In this document: positions 6,025 to 14,310 of the stretch, in pieces
Layout of the letters: every line of letters begins with the position of its first letter
Position numbering within the stretch: position 1 is the stretch's first letter
NCBI GenBank assembly: GCA_902554195.1
Contig: CACDNT010000012.1
Location: 1 to 32,705 of the forward strand
From: an uncultured Pelagibacteraceae bacterium
GTDB lineage: Bacteria; Pseudomonadota; Alphaproteobacteria; Pelagibacterales; Pelagibacteraceae
Direction: 5' to 3'
Length of the DNA stretch: 32,705 bases
The notes under the pieces: model-generated
Told to the model about the DNA's origin: nothing
Databases searched by the model: none
What the model saw: only the letters and a program-made list of their open reading frames with translations
Program-made: the position numbers and the translations under genes

Positions 6025-6240
6025 TTAACCTCTAAAGATAATTCTGCCTTTAGTAAGGTCATAAGGTGTCATTTCCACAGTCACATTATCACCTTGTAAT
6101 ACTCGAATTCTGTTTTTTCTTAACTTACCTGCAGTGTGTGCAGTCACTACATGACCGTTTTCTAGTTGAACTCTAAACATAGCATTAGGTAACAAGTCAG
6201 TTACCTTGCCTTTAAATTCAAGTAAATCTTGTTTTGACAA
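6025..6240 (-). CDS. infA: Translation initiation factor IF-1
   Basis: S1/OB-fold factor of 71 residues that binds the 30S A site during initiation. Family segments are clear: [18 protein letters not shown], then the [26 protein letters not shown] core and the C-terminal [11 protein letters not shown]. The start is TTG at 6238-6240, two bases after the hisD stop; no ATG fits the conserved N-terminus. A non-ATG start on an initiation-factor gene is of some interest for self-regulation. It sits in the murA-DUF2948-hisD-infA order typical of alphaproteobacteria, and tRNA-Phe follows six bases later. Confidence in identity is very high. Confidence 0.97.
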   Translation of the reverse strand: MSKQDLLEFKGKVTDLLPNAMFRVQLENGHVVTAHTAGKLRKNRIRVLQGDNVTVEMTPYDLTKGRIIFRG

Positions 6241-6242
6241 AT

Positions 6243-7526
6243 TTATTTTCTCCTAATTCGTTTTTTCACAGATTGAGCGTGCGCGGCCAACCCTTCATAA
6301 TTTGCAAGAGTTATAACTGATGGTCCAAGCTTTTCAATACCCTTTTTTGATAAGTTTATATATGAAATTCTTTTATAGAATTCATTGACACTTATACCAC
6401 TTGAAAATTTAGCAGAACCATTAGTTGGTAATATATGGTTTGAACCAGCATTATAGTCAGTCATTGCCATCACGGCATATTTTCCTAAACAAATAGAACC
6501 AGCATTTTTAATTCTTGAAATAAAAGATTTGTAATTTTTTACATTTAATTCTAAATGCTCAGGAGCGATTTTATTTACTATATCAATTATTTGTTTATCT
6601 GATTTTACTTGAATTAAAATTCCATTATTTGATAAACTTTTTCTTGCGATAGCTGTTCTTGGAATTTTTTTTAATTGTTTATAAACTTCACCCTGAGTTT
6701 GACTAATTAAGTCTTTACTTTTAGAAATTAAAATACATTGAGCAAGTTCATCATGTTCTGCTTGACCAATAAGATCGCTTGCTATCCAGCTTGGATTTGA
6801 AAATCTATCACCAACAACAGTTACTTCCGATGGTCCAGCTATCATTCCCTCAACACCAACATCTCCAAAAACTTCCTTTTTAGCAGCTGCTACATACTTA
6901 TTACCAGGACCCACAATCTTATTCACTCTATTAATTTTTTTTGTTCCATAAGCAACTGCTGCAATTGCTGATGGACCACCAATAGAATAAATTTCTTTAA
7001 TTTTACATTTTTTAGCTGCATATAGCACTGCAGCGTTTTGTTTTCCTTTGTATCCCGGATTAATCATAATTATTCTCCTTACTCCTGCAACTATCGCGGG
7101 GATAGCATTCATTAAAACACTTGAGGGATAAGACGCTGATGATCCTGGTACGTAAATTGCAACAGCTTCGATTGGAAGATATTTGTATTCTAATTTATTT
7201 TTTAATTTATCTATGTAAGAAATATTTTTAAATTTTTGTAATGAGTGAAACTTGTAAATTCTTGAATAAGCAAGATCAATGGCATTTTTTACTTTAGGGT
7301 CTAGAGAATTAATAGATTGTTTAATTTGACTTAAACTAGGTTTAATTACTCTGTTCTGGTTAAATTTCATCTCATACTTTAATAATGCTTTATCACCATT
7401 TTTTTTTACATCATTAATTATTTTTATTACAGAGACAGGGCTCGTTTGAACTTTAGTTTTTCTTCTTAATAATAAATAATCTAACTTTTTATTAAAATTT
7501 CTTAATTTACTATCTAATATTTTCAT
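6243..7526 (-). CDS. hisD: Histidinol dehydrogenase
   Basis: Catalyses the last two NAD-dependent oxidations from L-histidinol to L-histidine, using zinc. The 427-residue protein is full length. The zinc ligand segments are all present: Gln and His in [11 protein letters not shown], Asp in [14 protein letters not shown], and His in EGLAAHAQS near the C-terminus. The nucleotide-binding region ([17 protein letters not shown]) and [12 protein letters not shown] are also intact. ATG at 7524-7526 is two bases after the DUF2948 stop. It is separated from hisS/hisZ by cspA, tRNA-Phe and infA. In alphaproteobacteria hisD is normally here, away from the rest of the his genes, so its placement is not evidence for transfer. 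Confidence 0.97.
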   Translation of the reverse strand: MKILDSKLRNFNKKLDYLLLRRKTKVQTSPVSVIKIINDVKKNGDKALLKYEMKFNQNRVIKPSLSQIKQSINSLDPKVKNAIDLAYSRIYKFHSLQKFKNISYIDKLKNKLEYKYLPIEAVAIYVPGSSASYPSSVLMNAIPAIVAGVRRIIMINPGYKGKQNAAVLYAAKKCKIKEIYSIGGPSAIAAVAYGTKKINRVNKIVGPGNKYVAAAKKEVFGDVGVEGMIAGPSEVTVVGDRFSNPSWIASDLIGQAEHDELAQCILISKSKDLISQTQGEVYKQLKKIPRTAIARKSLSNNGILIQVKSDKQIIDIVNKIAPEHLELNVKNYKSFISRIKNAGSICLGKYAVMAMTDYNAGSNHILPTNGSAKFSSGISVNEFYKRISYINLSKKGIEKLGPSVITLANYEGLAAHAQSVKKRIRRK

Positions 7527-7528
7527 AT

Positions 7529-7921
7529 TTATTTAATCTCATTTTGATCCTCTAACCTTACTTCAATCGTTTCTGTAGTCAAAACAATGTGACTATTATT
7601 ATCAAAAATCAAATTTATTTCATAATCATCTTTATTTTTCAAATAATCGATGCCAATTAAGTTTAATATTTCTTCTTTATTTCCTTGATCGATATTTTTA
7701 GATTTAACCTTATCAACAAAATCAAATCTGCAAATACTGTTTATTTTCTTATTCACTTGATCAGTCTCAATTTTAGTTCTTTCGATCGATAATAGAAAAA
7801 CTTTGCTTGATGCTAAATACTTAATATTTTCAACTTTTGTTTTTGAGCCTGAAACACATGCTGAGATCATTTGCAATCCCTCTTGATCATTTGCAATAAT
7901 TTTAGCTAGGTATTTGGTCAC
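7529..7921 (-). CDS. DUF2948 family protein
   Basis: A 130-residue cytoplasmic protein of unknown function, found between murA and hisD in many alphaproteobacteria; position and pattern both support DUF2948. Visible family-like segments are the N-terminal LAKIIANDQEGLQMISACV, a strand around FLLSIER, a central CRFDFVDKVKSKNID, and a C-terminal IVLTTETIEVRLED. There is no signal peptide or membrane segment. The start is GTG at 7919-7921, overlapping the murA stop as TAGTG, so it is coupled to murA. No enzymatic motif is visible. The fixed linkage with murA and hisD is the only functional hint and does not identify a role. Confidence 0.8.
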   Translation of the reverse strand: MTKYLAKIIANDQEGLQMISACVSGSKTKVENIKYLASSKVFLLSIERTKIETDQVNKKINSICRFDFVDKVKSKNIDQGNKEEILNLIGIDYLKNKDDYEINLIFDNNSHIVLTTETIEVRLEDQNEIK

Positions 7922-9180
7922 TATTTTAATCTTTTTATTTTAACCCCAATTTTTTTTAATTTATGCTCAATATTTTCATAACCACGGTCCAAATGATAAA
8001 TCCTGTTAATTATTGATTTACCTTTTGAAACCATTGCAGCTAGTACCAATGAAACCGATGCTCTTAGATCGCTAGACATTAATTCAGCACCTATAAATTT
8101 AGTATTTCCATAAATGTAAGCTTTATTATTCTTTACATTTATTTTTGCACCAAGTCTGCGCAGTTCTGCTACATGCATGAATCTATTTTCAAATATATTT
8201 TCAGTAATAGAACTTTTTCCACTTGCTTTACACATCAAAACCATAAGTTGTGACTGTAGATCGGTTGCTACGCCTGGATATTCTTTAGTTTTAATGTTCT
8301 TAATGGATCTAATTTTTTCTGGACCTTTGATAAAAATTTTTTCTTTATTTGCTTTTATTTTTGCACCAAACCTTTTTAGTAATTCTAATTCGGTTTTGAT
8401 GATTTTTGCATCAAAATTCGATATCTTCAAGTTTCCTTTTGCCAATGTTGCTGCCACACAAAAAGTACCAGCCTCTATCCTATCAGCCATGACTGAGTAT
8501 TCTGTTGGATTTAAAGTTTTTACTCCAACAATTTTACATGTTCTCCCAATCCAGGAAATCTTTGCTCCTGCTGAATTTAAAAACTTTGTTAAATCTTTTA
8601 TTTCAGGTTCAATTGCACAATTTTTTAAAATAGTCATGCCTTTTGCTAAACAAGCCGCAATTATAGAATTTTCTGTAGCTCCTACAGATAGTCTAGGAAA
8701 CTTTATAGTTGTTCCTTTTAATTTACCATTGGATTTAGCAAAAATATAGCCATCTTTTAAAACATAGTTCATCCCAAGTTTTTTCAAAGAGTCTAAATGA
8801 TAATTTATTGGTCTTGCTCCAATTAGACATCCGCCAGGCAAAGAAATTTTTGATTTATAGTGTCTTGCAATTAAAGGACCTAAAACCAAAATTGAACCTC
8901 TCATTGTTTTTACAAGTGAATAACTTGCAAATGTTTTTAATTTTTTTTTATTATGTATTCTGGCGACTCTTCTATCTTTAGATAAAGTGATTTTTGAACC
9001 TAAAGATCTTAGTAAGTTTATCATTGTATTGATATCCCTTACCTTTGGTAAATTTTTTAATACAACTGGTTGATTGAAGAGTAAAGTCGCTGCTAAAATT
9101 GGGAGTGAGGAATTTTTTGATCCTGAGATTTCAACCTCTCCCCTTATCCTGCTTGGGCCCTCTATTGAAAACTTTTCCAT
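7921..9180 (-). CDS. murA: UDP-N-acetylglucosamine 1-carboxyvinyltransferase
   Basis: First committed step of peptidoglycan synthesis: transfer of enolpyruvate from PEP to UDP-GlcNAc, in the cytoplasm. The 419-residue protein has the two-domain EPSP-synthase-like repeat fold. The N-terminal GEVEISGSKNSSLP loop carries the conserved Lys and Asn (about residues 22-23). The catalytic loop LPGGCLIGARP puts the reactive Cys at about residue 118 (the fosfomycin target), so there is no Asp substitution. The YPGVATDLQSQLMVL segment contains the catalytic Asp region, and the C-terminus has the RASVSLVLA helix. It starts three bases after dcd and ends overlapping the DUF2948 start, within a tightly packed minus-strand operon. 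Confidence 0.97.
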   Translation of the reverse strand: MEKFSIEGPSRIRGEVEISGSKNSSLPILAATLLFNQPVVLKNLPKVRDINTMINLLRSLGSKITLSKDRRVARIHNKKKLKTFASYSLVKTMRGSILVLGPLIARHYKSKISLPGGCLIGARPINYHLDSLKKLGMNYVLKDGYIFAKSNGKLKGTTIKFPRLSVGATENSIIAACLAKGMTILKNCAIEPEIKDLTKFLNSAGAKISWIGRTCKIVGVKTLNPTEYSVMADRIEAGTFCVAATLAKGNLKISNFDAKIIKTELELLKRFGAKIKANKEKIFIKGPEKIRSIKNIKTKEYPGVATDLQSQLMVLMCKASGKSSITENIFENRFMHVAELRRLGAKINVKNNKAYIYGNTKFIGAELMSSDLRASVSLVLAAMVSKGKSIINRIYHLDRGYENIEHKLKKIGVKIKRLK

Positions 9181-9183
9181 AAG

Positions 9184-9744
9184 TTATTTTTTGATTTTTG
9201 CTACCTGAATAGTAGTTTGACCCTGATATTTACCATTTTTAGACTTGTATGTTGTCTCTGGTTGAGTATCTGATTTAAAAAATAAAAATTGAGCTATGCC
9301 CTCATTAGAATATATTTTTGCTGGGTTGGGTGTAGTATTACTTAGTTCTATTACTATATTTCCTTCAAATTCATTTTCTATAGGTGTTACATTACAGATA
9401 ATGCCAGTTCGTGCATAAGTACTTTTTCCAACACAAATACATAAAACATCTTTCGGTATTCTAAAATATTCAACTGTTTTCGCTAAAACAAATGAATTTG
9501 GGGGAATAATACAGTAAGGTCCCTTTCTTTCTATAAAGTTATCATCAGAGAAATTTTTAGGGTCTACCAAAGAGCTATTTACATTGGTAAATATTCTGTA
9601 CTCATCTGAAATTCTGACATCATAACCCATACTACTAAGACCATAAGATATTTTTCCCTCAGAAACTTGATGATCTAGAAATGGTTCAATCATATTGTGT
9701 TCTTTACACATTTTTTTTATCCATGAGTCAGGCTGGATGGACAT
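9184..9744 (-). CDS. dcd: dCTP deaminase
   Basis: Homotrimeric enzyme converting dCTP to dUTP, a source of dTMP. It has 186 residues, slightly shorter than the ~190 typical. Motifs in order: [14 protein letters not shown] near residues 33-46, the nucleotide-binding [10 protein letters not shown] near 106-115, the catalytic Glu segment [14 protein letters not shown], and the C-terminal KYQGQ. No dUTPase is fused, and the Glu/Arg/Ser pattern matches the monofunctional deaminase better than dUTPase. The ATG at 9742-9744 shares its first base with the stop of the 33-codon gene upstream (TAATG), so its translation is probably coupled to it. Confidence 0.95.
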   Translation of the reverse strand: MSIQPDSWIKKMCKEHNMIEPFLDHQVSEGKISYGLSSMGYDVRISDEYRIFTNVNSSLVDPKNFSDDNFIERKGPYCIIPPNSFVLAKTVEYFRIPKDVLCICVGKSTYARTGIICNVTPIENEFEGNIVIELSNTTPNPAKIYSNEGIAQFLFFKSDTQPETTYKSKNGKYQGQTTIQVAKIKK

Positions 9745-9845
9745 TATTTATATTTTTTTTTATTTTTTTTTTGAAAAAGTTTTCTTTTTTTTAAATTCTT
9801 TTTAAGAGCTAAGCTTAATCGCTCATTTTTATCTTTTGCAATCAT
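9744..9845 (-). CDS. Tiny basic protein, 33 residues
   Basis: A very short frame, [18 protein letters not shown] then a Lys/Arg/Gln-rich tail of 15 residues, ending in TAA at 9744-9746. Its ATG overlaps the stop of the 66-residue gene upstream as ATGA, and its stop overlaps the dcd start as TAATG; both junctions are classic coupling. The pattern E-R-L-x-x-A-L-(K)-x-N-L-(K/R)-x-R-K resembles small hypothetical proteins in alphaproteobacteria. The coding strand has two long A runs, so indel errors could alter the tail. Function is unknown; a highly basic peptide could bind nucleic acid. Its reality rests mainly on the two overlaps and the recognisable N-terminal pattern. Confidence 0.55.
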   Translation of the reverse strand: MIAKDKNERLSLALKKNLKKRKLFQKKNKKKYK

Positions 9846-10042
9846 TCTTTATTTGGATTTGTGAGAAAATCTAGAGTAATTGGTTTAGATGCATCTAAAA
9901 CTTTTTCTTTATTGTCGTCTTTTTTGGTACCTTCTTTTGCTAAACGTTTTGCTTTTTTTTCTGCAAGTTTTCTCTCTCTTTTAGCTTGCTTCTCCATAAG
10001 TTTAGCACTTTTAGTTGATTTATAATCGTAATGAATGCCCAT
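9842..10042 (-). CDS. Small basic conserved-type protein, 66 residues
   Basis: Unrecognised small cytoplasmic protein. After MGIHYDYKSTKSAKLMEKQA it has a long Lys/Arg/Glu/Ala helix (about residues 18-37, AKRERKLAEKKAKRLAKEG) likely to form a charged single helix or coiled coil, then an acidic linker and a hydrophobic end (ITLDFLTNP). An AAGGAAAT ribosome-binding sequence lies upstream of the ATG at 10040-10042. It is the first gene of the operon that continues through the 33-residue gene, dcd, murA, DUF2948, hisD and infA. No catalytic motif, signal or membrane segment is seen, and no function can be given. Confidence 0.7.
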   Translation of the reverse strand: MGIHYDYKSTKSAKLMEKQAKRERKLAEKKAKRLAKEGTKKDDNKEKVLDASKPITLDFLTNPNKE

Positions 10043-10096
10043 AATAATTTCCTTATAAGATATAAATCATATTAGACAAAAAATTAAGGCAATAAT

Positions 10097-10125
10097 TTGA
10101 AAAAATGCTTTATTATTCGTAAAAT
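10097..10125 (+). promoter_or_regulatory. Sigma-70-type promoter for tRNA-Thr
   Basis: TTGAAA at 10097-10102 and TAAAAT at 10120-10125 are separated by exactly 17 bases, and the tRNA begins 16 bases after the -10. The rest of the 99-base gap between the 66-residue gene and tRNA-Thr (10043-10141) shows no other feature apart from the promoter region expected for the opposite operon. Confidence 0.7.
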
Positions 10126-10141
10126 ACAATTTGTGATTAAT

Positions 10142-10215
10142 GCTCCTGTAGTTAAATGGTATAACAAGTCCTTGGTAAGGACTAGTTCCCTGGTCAGTAC
10201 AGGGTGGGAGCACCA
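10142..10215 (+). tRNA. tRNA-Thr (GGT)
   Basis: A 74-base cloverleaf: acceptor GCTCCTG/TGGGAGC, A73 and encoded CCA, D-arm GTTA-AATGGTA-TAAC with the usual GG, anticodon arm AGTCC-TTGGTAA-GGACT giving GGT, and T-stem CCCTG/CAGGG. The T-loop GTCAGTA keeps T55 and C56 but has G at both 54 and 58, where a T54-A58 pair is expected. The opposite-strand TVP38-like gene ends at the very next base (10216). Confidence 0.9.
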
Positions 10216-10938
10216 CTAATTTTTATAAAATGATTTTCTAAGGAAGATTGTAATCAAAACTAAAAAAATAAATGCAAGAATAGGTATATATATTTCGGAA
10301 GAAATCAGAATATCGCTAAATTTAGGAACGTCGGCATTTTCCTCAATAATTTTTTCTAATCCATTCCCAATAGAAACAGCTAAGAAAATTTGAGGAATAA
10401 TCCCTATCAATGTTGCAAAGAAAAAATTATATATTTTCACATTAAAAAGTGTTGGTAAGAGACAGCTTAATTGCCATGGTACTCCTCCTATAAATCTGTA
10501 GATTAATAGATAAATAAATTCTGAGCTCTTAAATCTAATTTCAAGTGTTTTAAACCTATTTAAAAACTTCTCTCTAACAATATCTTTTAAAAAATAGTTA
10601 CCAAAAATATATAAAAAAGTTGCACCAATACTTAACCCCAAAACCACAATGATAGTTCCAATCCATTTGCCTAGAATAAAGCCACCAAGAAGTGCAATTG
10701 GAGATCCAAATCCTAAAAAAGGGAATACCCACAAGATAGTTAAAAATAAAAAAATTAAAGATACTAAAAATAAGTTAGAACTTTTTAATTCAAGAAAATA
10801 TAATCTATTCTTTTTTATAAAATCATAAGATGTTATCTCTTGGAGACTAAATTTTGAAAAAAACAATAATAAAAATATTAAGACCAAACTTATATAAGAT
10901 ATTCCAATAATTATTTTAATTTTTTTTGTTTTTTCCAT
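10216..10938 (-). CDS. TVP38/TMEM64 (VTT-domain) family inner-membrane protein
   Basis: A 240-residue integral membrane protein. There is an N-terminal transmembrane helix at about residues 9-27, a second at about 56-75, then the VTT/DedA-type core with FGSPIALLGGFILG, a re-entrant-like GLSIGATFLYIFGNY, and RFIGGVPWQLSCLLPTLFNVK (the conserved R-x-x-P/G region). Further helices follow near 170-190 and 215-234. VTT-domain proteins are linked to lipid scrambling or to transport with the proton-motive force, but the substrate here is unknown. It is transcribed away from rpmH; its stop abuts tRNA-Thr on the other strand. The family call is firm and the function open. Confidence 0.85.
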   Translation of the reverse strand: MEKTKKIKIIIGISYISLVLIFLLLFFSKFSLQEITSYDFIKKNRLYFLELKSSNLFLVSLIFLFLTILWVFPFLGFGSPIALLGGFILGKWIGTIIVVLGLSIGATFLYIFGNYFLKDIVREKFLNRFKTLEIRFKSSEFIYLLIYRFIGGVPWQLSCLLPTLFNVKIYNFFFATLIGIIPQIFLAVSIGNGLEKIIEENADVPKFSDILISSEIYIPILAFIFLVLITIFLRKSFYKN

Positions 10939-10968
10939 ATTAACTATCGTATTTATAAAATCTTATAT

Positions 10969-10997
10969 TTGCTATTTATATATTTAATTACTATAAA
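10969..10997 (+). promoter_or_regulatory. Sigma-70-type promoter for the rpmH operon
   Basis: TTGCTA at 10969-10974 and TATAAA at 10992-10997 have a 17-base spacer and lie 33 bases before the rpmH ATG. The leader that follows is A/T-only and has no evident Shine-Dalgarno sequence. Confidence 0.6.
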
Positions 10998-11030
10998 GAT
11001 CGAAAATTTTAATAAATAAAAATCACTTTT

Positions 11031-11171
11031 ATGAAAAGAACTTATCAACCTTCTAAAATCAAAAGAGCAAGAAAACACGGTTTTAGATCAAAAATGAAAA
11101 CTAAGGGTGGCAAGAAACTTTTAGCTAGACGAAGGGCAAGAGGCAGAAAATCGTTAACTGTGTCTGATTAA
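11031..11171 (+). CDS. rpmH: Ribosomal protein bL34
   Basis: Very basic 46-residue protein of the large ribosomal subunit. It opens with [20 protein letters not shown], the family hallmark, and continues with [18 protein letters not shown]. The usual length is 44-46 residues. It heads the conserved rpmH-rnpA-yidD-yidC order, with rnpA beginning three bases after its stop. A promoter with good spacing is seen 33 bases upstream. It is too short for many gene callers but unambiguous. Confidence 0.98.
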   Translation: MKRTYQPSKIKRARKHGFRSKMKTKGGKKLLARRRARGRKSLTVSD

Positions 11172-11174
11172 TCA

Positions 11175-11519
11175 ATGAAAAGCAAAATACTTGCTCTTTC
11201 AAAAAACGAAGAATTTAAAAAATTACTTCAACAAAAAAAAATGTCAAATAAGTACGTCACAATTTTTTTTGGCCATCTTAATAACAAAAACAAAAACAGA
11301 TTTAATATTTCATTTGTAACAAAGAAAAAAATTGGAAATGCTGTTAAAAGAAATAAAATAAAAAGAAGACTAAGAAACATAATGAATGATGCATTTAAAA
11401 AAATATCAATAAATTCGCATTATTCATATCTTGTTATTGCTAAGCCAACTATGCTAAATAGTGAATTTAAAATAATAAAAGAAACCTTGTTTCAAGAATT
11501 TATTAAAATAAACAAATGA
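11175..11519 (+). CDS. rnpA: Ribonuclease P protein component
   Basis: Protein subunit of RNase P, which helps the catalytic RNA mature the 5' ends of tRNAs. It has 114 residues. The defining RNR-type motif is seen as [17 protein letters not shown] (about residues 53-69), preceded by the strand [12 protein letters not shown]. It starts three bases after rpmH and overlaps yidD by four bases (ATGA). Like other RnpA proteins it is strongly basic, and the N-terminal substrate-binding strand is recognisable though divergent. Confidence 0.95.
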   Translation: MKSKILALSKNEEFKKLLQQKKMSNKYVTIFFGHLNNKNKNRFNISFVTKKKIGNAVKRNKIKRRLRNIMNDAFKKISINSHYSYLVIAKPTMLNSEFKIIKETLFQEFIKINK

Positions 11520-11755
11520 ATATTTTTACACAGTTATTGATCAAATTTATTAAAACCTACAAATATATAATTAGTCCTTTGATTGGTCCCTCGTGCAGAT
11601 ACTTACCAACTTGTTCTGAGTATAGTATCGACGCTCTTAAAACCTACGGTTTTATAAAAGGTCTTTCGCTTAGTTTTAAAAGAATTATGTCATGCCATCC
11701 ATGGGGAAATAGCGGATTTGATCCAGTTAAAAAGGAAATAAAAACAAAAAAATAA
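11516..11755 (+). CDS. yidD: Membrane protein insertion efficiency factor YidD
   Basis: A 79-residue amphipathic peripheral membrane protein that assists YidC/Sec insertion. Family features: an N-terminal amphipathic helix ([17 protein letters not shown]), then [15 protein letters not shown] with two conserved Cys, [13 protein letters not shown], and [12 protein letters not shown]. The start overlaps rnpA (ATGA) and the stop overlaps the yidC start (TAATGG), so translation of the three genes is probably linked. Confidence 0.96.
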   Translation: MNIFTQLLIKFIKTYKYIISPLIGPSCRYLPTCSEYSIDALKTYGFIKGLSLSFKRIMSCHPWGNSGFDPVKKEIKTKK

Positions 11756-13434
11756 TGGACTCCAAGAATACAATAGCAGCTATAGCATTATCCTCAGCAG
11801 TAATAGTTTTATATTCATTATTTTTTGTACCTGAAAAATCGTCAACAGATCAAAATCTCATAGAAAAAGAAAAAATAGAACAAAGCACTGATACACCAAT
11901 CTTAGAACAAAAAGAAACTATTGTTGAGATTTCAAGAAAAGATGCTTTAAATGAAAGCGAAAGAGTTGAATTCGAAAATCCTAATGTAATTGGTTCGATA
12001 TCTTTAAAGGGTGCAGTTATAGACGATCTAACTTTTAAAAATTACAATGTTGAACTTGAGGGTGATGAAAAAATAATACTATTAGGACCCAGAAATATTA
12101 AAGATGGTTATTTAATTGAAAGTGGATTTGTAACCTCTGATAAAAATATAGATATTCCTACATCAGAGACCATCTGGTCTATTAAAGGAAATAAAAAATT
12201 AACTGAAAATTCTCCAATTAAATTATCTTGGACCAATGATCAAGGAATTACCTTTGAAAAAGAAGTTTCTTTAGATGATAAATATTTATTTTCAATCAAG
12301 CAAAGAGTTATTAACAAAACAGATGGAAAATATGACTTTTATTCTTATGGTCAAATTATAAGAAATGAGATTCCAGACATAATAGACTTTTTAATACTTC
12401 ATGAGGGGTTAATTGCAACTTTAGATGATGAATTAATTGAGGAAGATTATGACGATATTCAAGAGAAAAAGTTTTCAAAAACTGCTAAAAAAGGTTGGTT
12501 GGGTATAAGCGATAAATATTGGATTACTTCACTAATACCACCAAAAAATAAAGAGTTTAAAACAACATTTGATTATAAAGATAAATTTAGGGCAAATTTT
12601 ATTGCAACTGAACCACTTGTATTAGGTCCAAATAATTCTATTGAAGAAAATTTACAAATAATAGTTGCTGCCAAAAGAGTGGATGTCATTGACGGATATG
12701 CAAAAAGTTTAGCTATCGATAAATTTGATCTAGTTATTGATTGGGGCTTCTTATATTTCATAACAAAACCCTTATTTTTTGGTATCGATTATTTTTTCAA
12801 ACTACTTGGTAACTATGGATTAGCTATAATAGCTATAACAATTTGTATTCGTCTTGTTTTCTTTCCTTTGGCAAATTTTTCTTTTAGAAGCATGGCAAAA
12901 ATGAAAGCTCTTACTCCAGAAATGGTAAGATTAAAGGAGCTTCATAAAAATGATAAAATGAAATTACAACAAGAAATGATGGCTCTTTATAAAAAAGAAA
13001 AAGTCAATCCGATGTCTGGTTGTCTGCCGATTCTCGTTCAAATACCTGTATTTTTTGCTCTGTATAAAGTTTTATTCGTTACTATAGAAATGAGACATAT
13101 GCCATTTTATGGATGGATACATGATTTAAGTGAACGTGATCCTACAAGTATATTTAATTTATTTGGGTTATTACCTTACGATGTACCCTCATTTTTAATG
13201 ATTGGCGCTTGGCCCGTTGCAATGGGAGTTTCTATGTGGGTACAACAGAAATTAAATCCTGCTCCTACTGATCCTATGCAAGCTAAAATATTTATGTTCT
13301 TTCCACTCTTTTTGACTGTAATATTAGCGCCCTTTCCAAGTGGCTTAGTAATTTATTGGACTGTGAATAATATTTTAACTATGGCCCAACAAGTATTCAT
13401 TATGAAAAGGACTACGGTTAAAACTGTCACTTAA
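11755..13434 (+). CDS. yidC: Membrane protein insertase YidC (Oxa1 family)
   Basis: Inserts membrane proteins with or without Sec. It has 559 residues, normal for a Gram-negative YidC. The N-terminal signal-anchor helix is at about residues 6-26 and is followed by a large periplasmic domain (about 30-335). The conserved Oxa1 core then follows: a hydrophobic segment near 350-375 (GLAIIAITICIRLVFFPLANFSF), the cytosolic hairpin KMKALTPEMVRLKE, MSGCLPILVQIPVFFALYKV, and two C-terminal helices ending with MAQQVFIMK. The C-terminal tail is short. The next gene is argB after 27 bases; the GTPase gene engB, which often lies between yidC and argB in alphaproteobacteria, is absent here. Confidence 0.97.
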   Translation: MDSKNTIAAIALSSAVIVLYSLFFVPEKSSTDQNLIEKEKIEQSTDTPILEQKETIVEISRKDALNESERVEFENPNVIGSISLKGAVIDDLTFKNYNVELEGDEKIILLGPRNIKDGYLIESGFVTSDKNIDIPTSETIWSIKGNKKLTENSPIKLSWTNDQGITFEKEVSLDDKYLFSIKQRVINKTDGKYDFYSYGQIIRNEIPDIIDFLILHEGLIATLDDELIEEDYDDIQEKKFSKTAKKGWLGISDKYWITSLIPPKNKEFKTTFDYKDKFRANFIATEPLVLGPNNSIEENLQIIVAAKRVDVIDGYAKSLAIDKFDLVIDWGFLYFITKPLFFGIDYFFKLLGNYGLAIIAITICIRLVFFPLANFSFRSMAKMKALTPEMVRLKELHKNDKMKLQQEMMALYKKEKVNPMSGCLPILVQIPVFFALYKVLFVTIEMRHMPFYGWIHDLSERDPTSIFNLFGLLPYDVPSFLMIGAWPVAMGVSMWVQQKLNPAPTDPMQAKIFMFFPLFLTVILAPFPSGLVIYWTVNNILTMAQQVFIMKRTTVKTVT

Positions 13435-13461
13435 AAAATTAATTATTACACAATTATAAAA

Positions 13462-14310
13462 ATGGATTTAAAAAAAATACTTCCAAAAAATGGACCGCCA
13501 ATTAATGAAGTATCTAAATACATAGAAAAATATAAAAATGACCTCATAGTAATAAAATACGGAGGAAATGTTTTTATAGATAGAAATATCTTTGACAATT
13601 TTATAACAGATATAGATATACTCAGTAAGTTAGGTATTTCATTTGTAGTCGTTCATGGAGGAGGTCCAAGAATAAAAAGAGAACTAGACAAATCAAATAT
13701 TCAATCAAAATTTATTAGAGGTTTAAGAGTAACAGATAAGAAAATAATAAACATTGTTGAGTCAGTGTTGATTGATTTTAATAATGATATTGTAGATTCT
13801 TTGAAAAAATTTGGTACTGATGCAATCTCGATTCATACAAAAAAAAATAATATAATTGAGGTTACACCAGAAGCAAAAGAACTTGGTTTTGTAGGAATAC
13901 CGAAGAAAATTAATAATGATCTTATAGAAAAAATTCTTAATAAAAAACAAGTTCCAATAATTTCACCATTAGGTTTGGGAAATGATAATCATCCATATAA
14001 TATTAATGGTGATACAGCTGCTGGTGCGATTGCAAAGTCATTAAAATCTAGAAGATTACTATTAATGACCAATGTTGAAGGAGTTCTAGATAAAGACAAA
14101 AAACTAATTAATGAAATCACTTCAACAGAAGTTTTAAAAATGGTTGAAAATAATATTATTACAGAGGGAATGATACCTAAAATAAATACTTGTTTGGATG
14201 CAGTTAAAAATGGGGTTACAGCAGTTGGAATAATTGATGGAAGAAAGCAACACTCTATATTGTTTGAAATTTTTTCCGACAAGGGTTCTGGAACTTTGAT
14301 AAGAAAATGA
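13462..14310 (+). CDS. argB: Acetylglutamate kinase
   Basis: Phosphorylates N-acetyl-L-glutamate in arginine synthesis. It has 282 residues and the amino-acid-kinase fold: VIKYGGNVF with the catalytic Lys near residue 29, the VVHGGGPRI glycine-rich loop near 67-75, FIRGLRVTD for substrate binding, NINGDTAAGAIA near 176-187, and LLLMTNVEGVLD. The N-terminal helix typical of arginine-inhibited hexameric enzymes is plausible (residues 10-25), but I cannot judge feedback sensitivity. It overlaps the following HAD gene by four bases (ATGA) and probably belongs to the rpmH-to-SET transcription unit. Confidence 0.96.
   Translation: MDLKKILPKNGPPINEVSKYIEKYKNDLIVIKYGGNVFIDRNIFDNFITDIDILSKLGISFVVVHGGGPRIKRELDKSNIQSKFIRGLRVTDKKIINIVESVLIDFNNDIVDSLKKFGTDAISIHTKKNNIIEVTPEAKELGFVGIPKKINNDLIEKILNKKQVPIISPLGLGNDNHPYNINGDTAAGAIAKSLKSRRLLLMTNVEGVLDKDKKLINEITSTEVLKMVENNIITEGMIPKINTCLDAVKNGVTAVGIIDGRKQHSILFEIFSDKGSGTLIRK

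Noticed and set aside
8177..8749. 190-codon plus-strand open frame opposite murA
   Set aside because: It is the antisense shadow of murA; composition is Phe/Leu/Ser-rich with no motif or ribosome-binding site.
9747..9800. Poly-A/T tract as a terminator of the 66-residue gene
   Set aside because: There is no stem; the tract is inside the 33-codon gene coupled to dcd.
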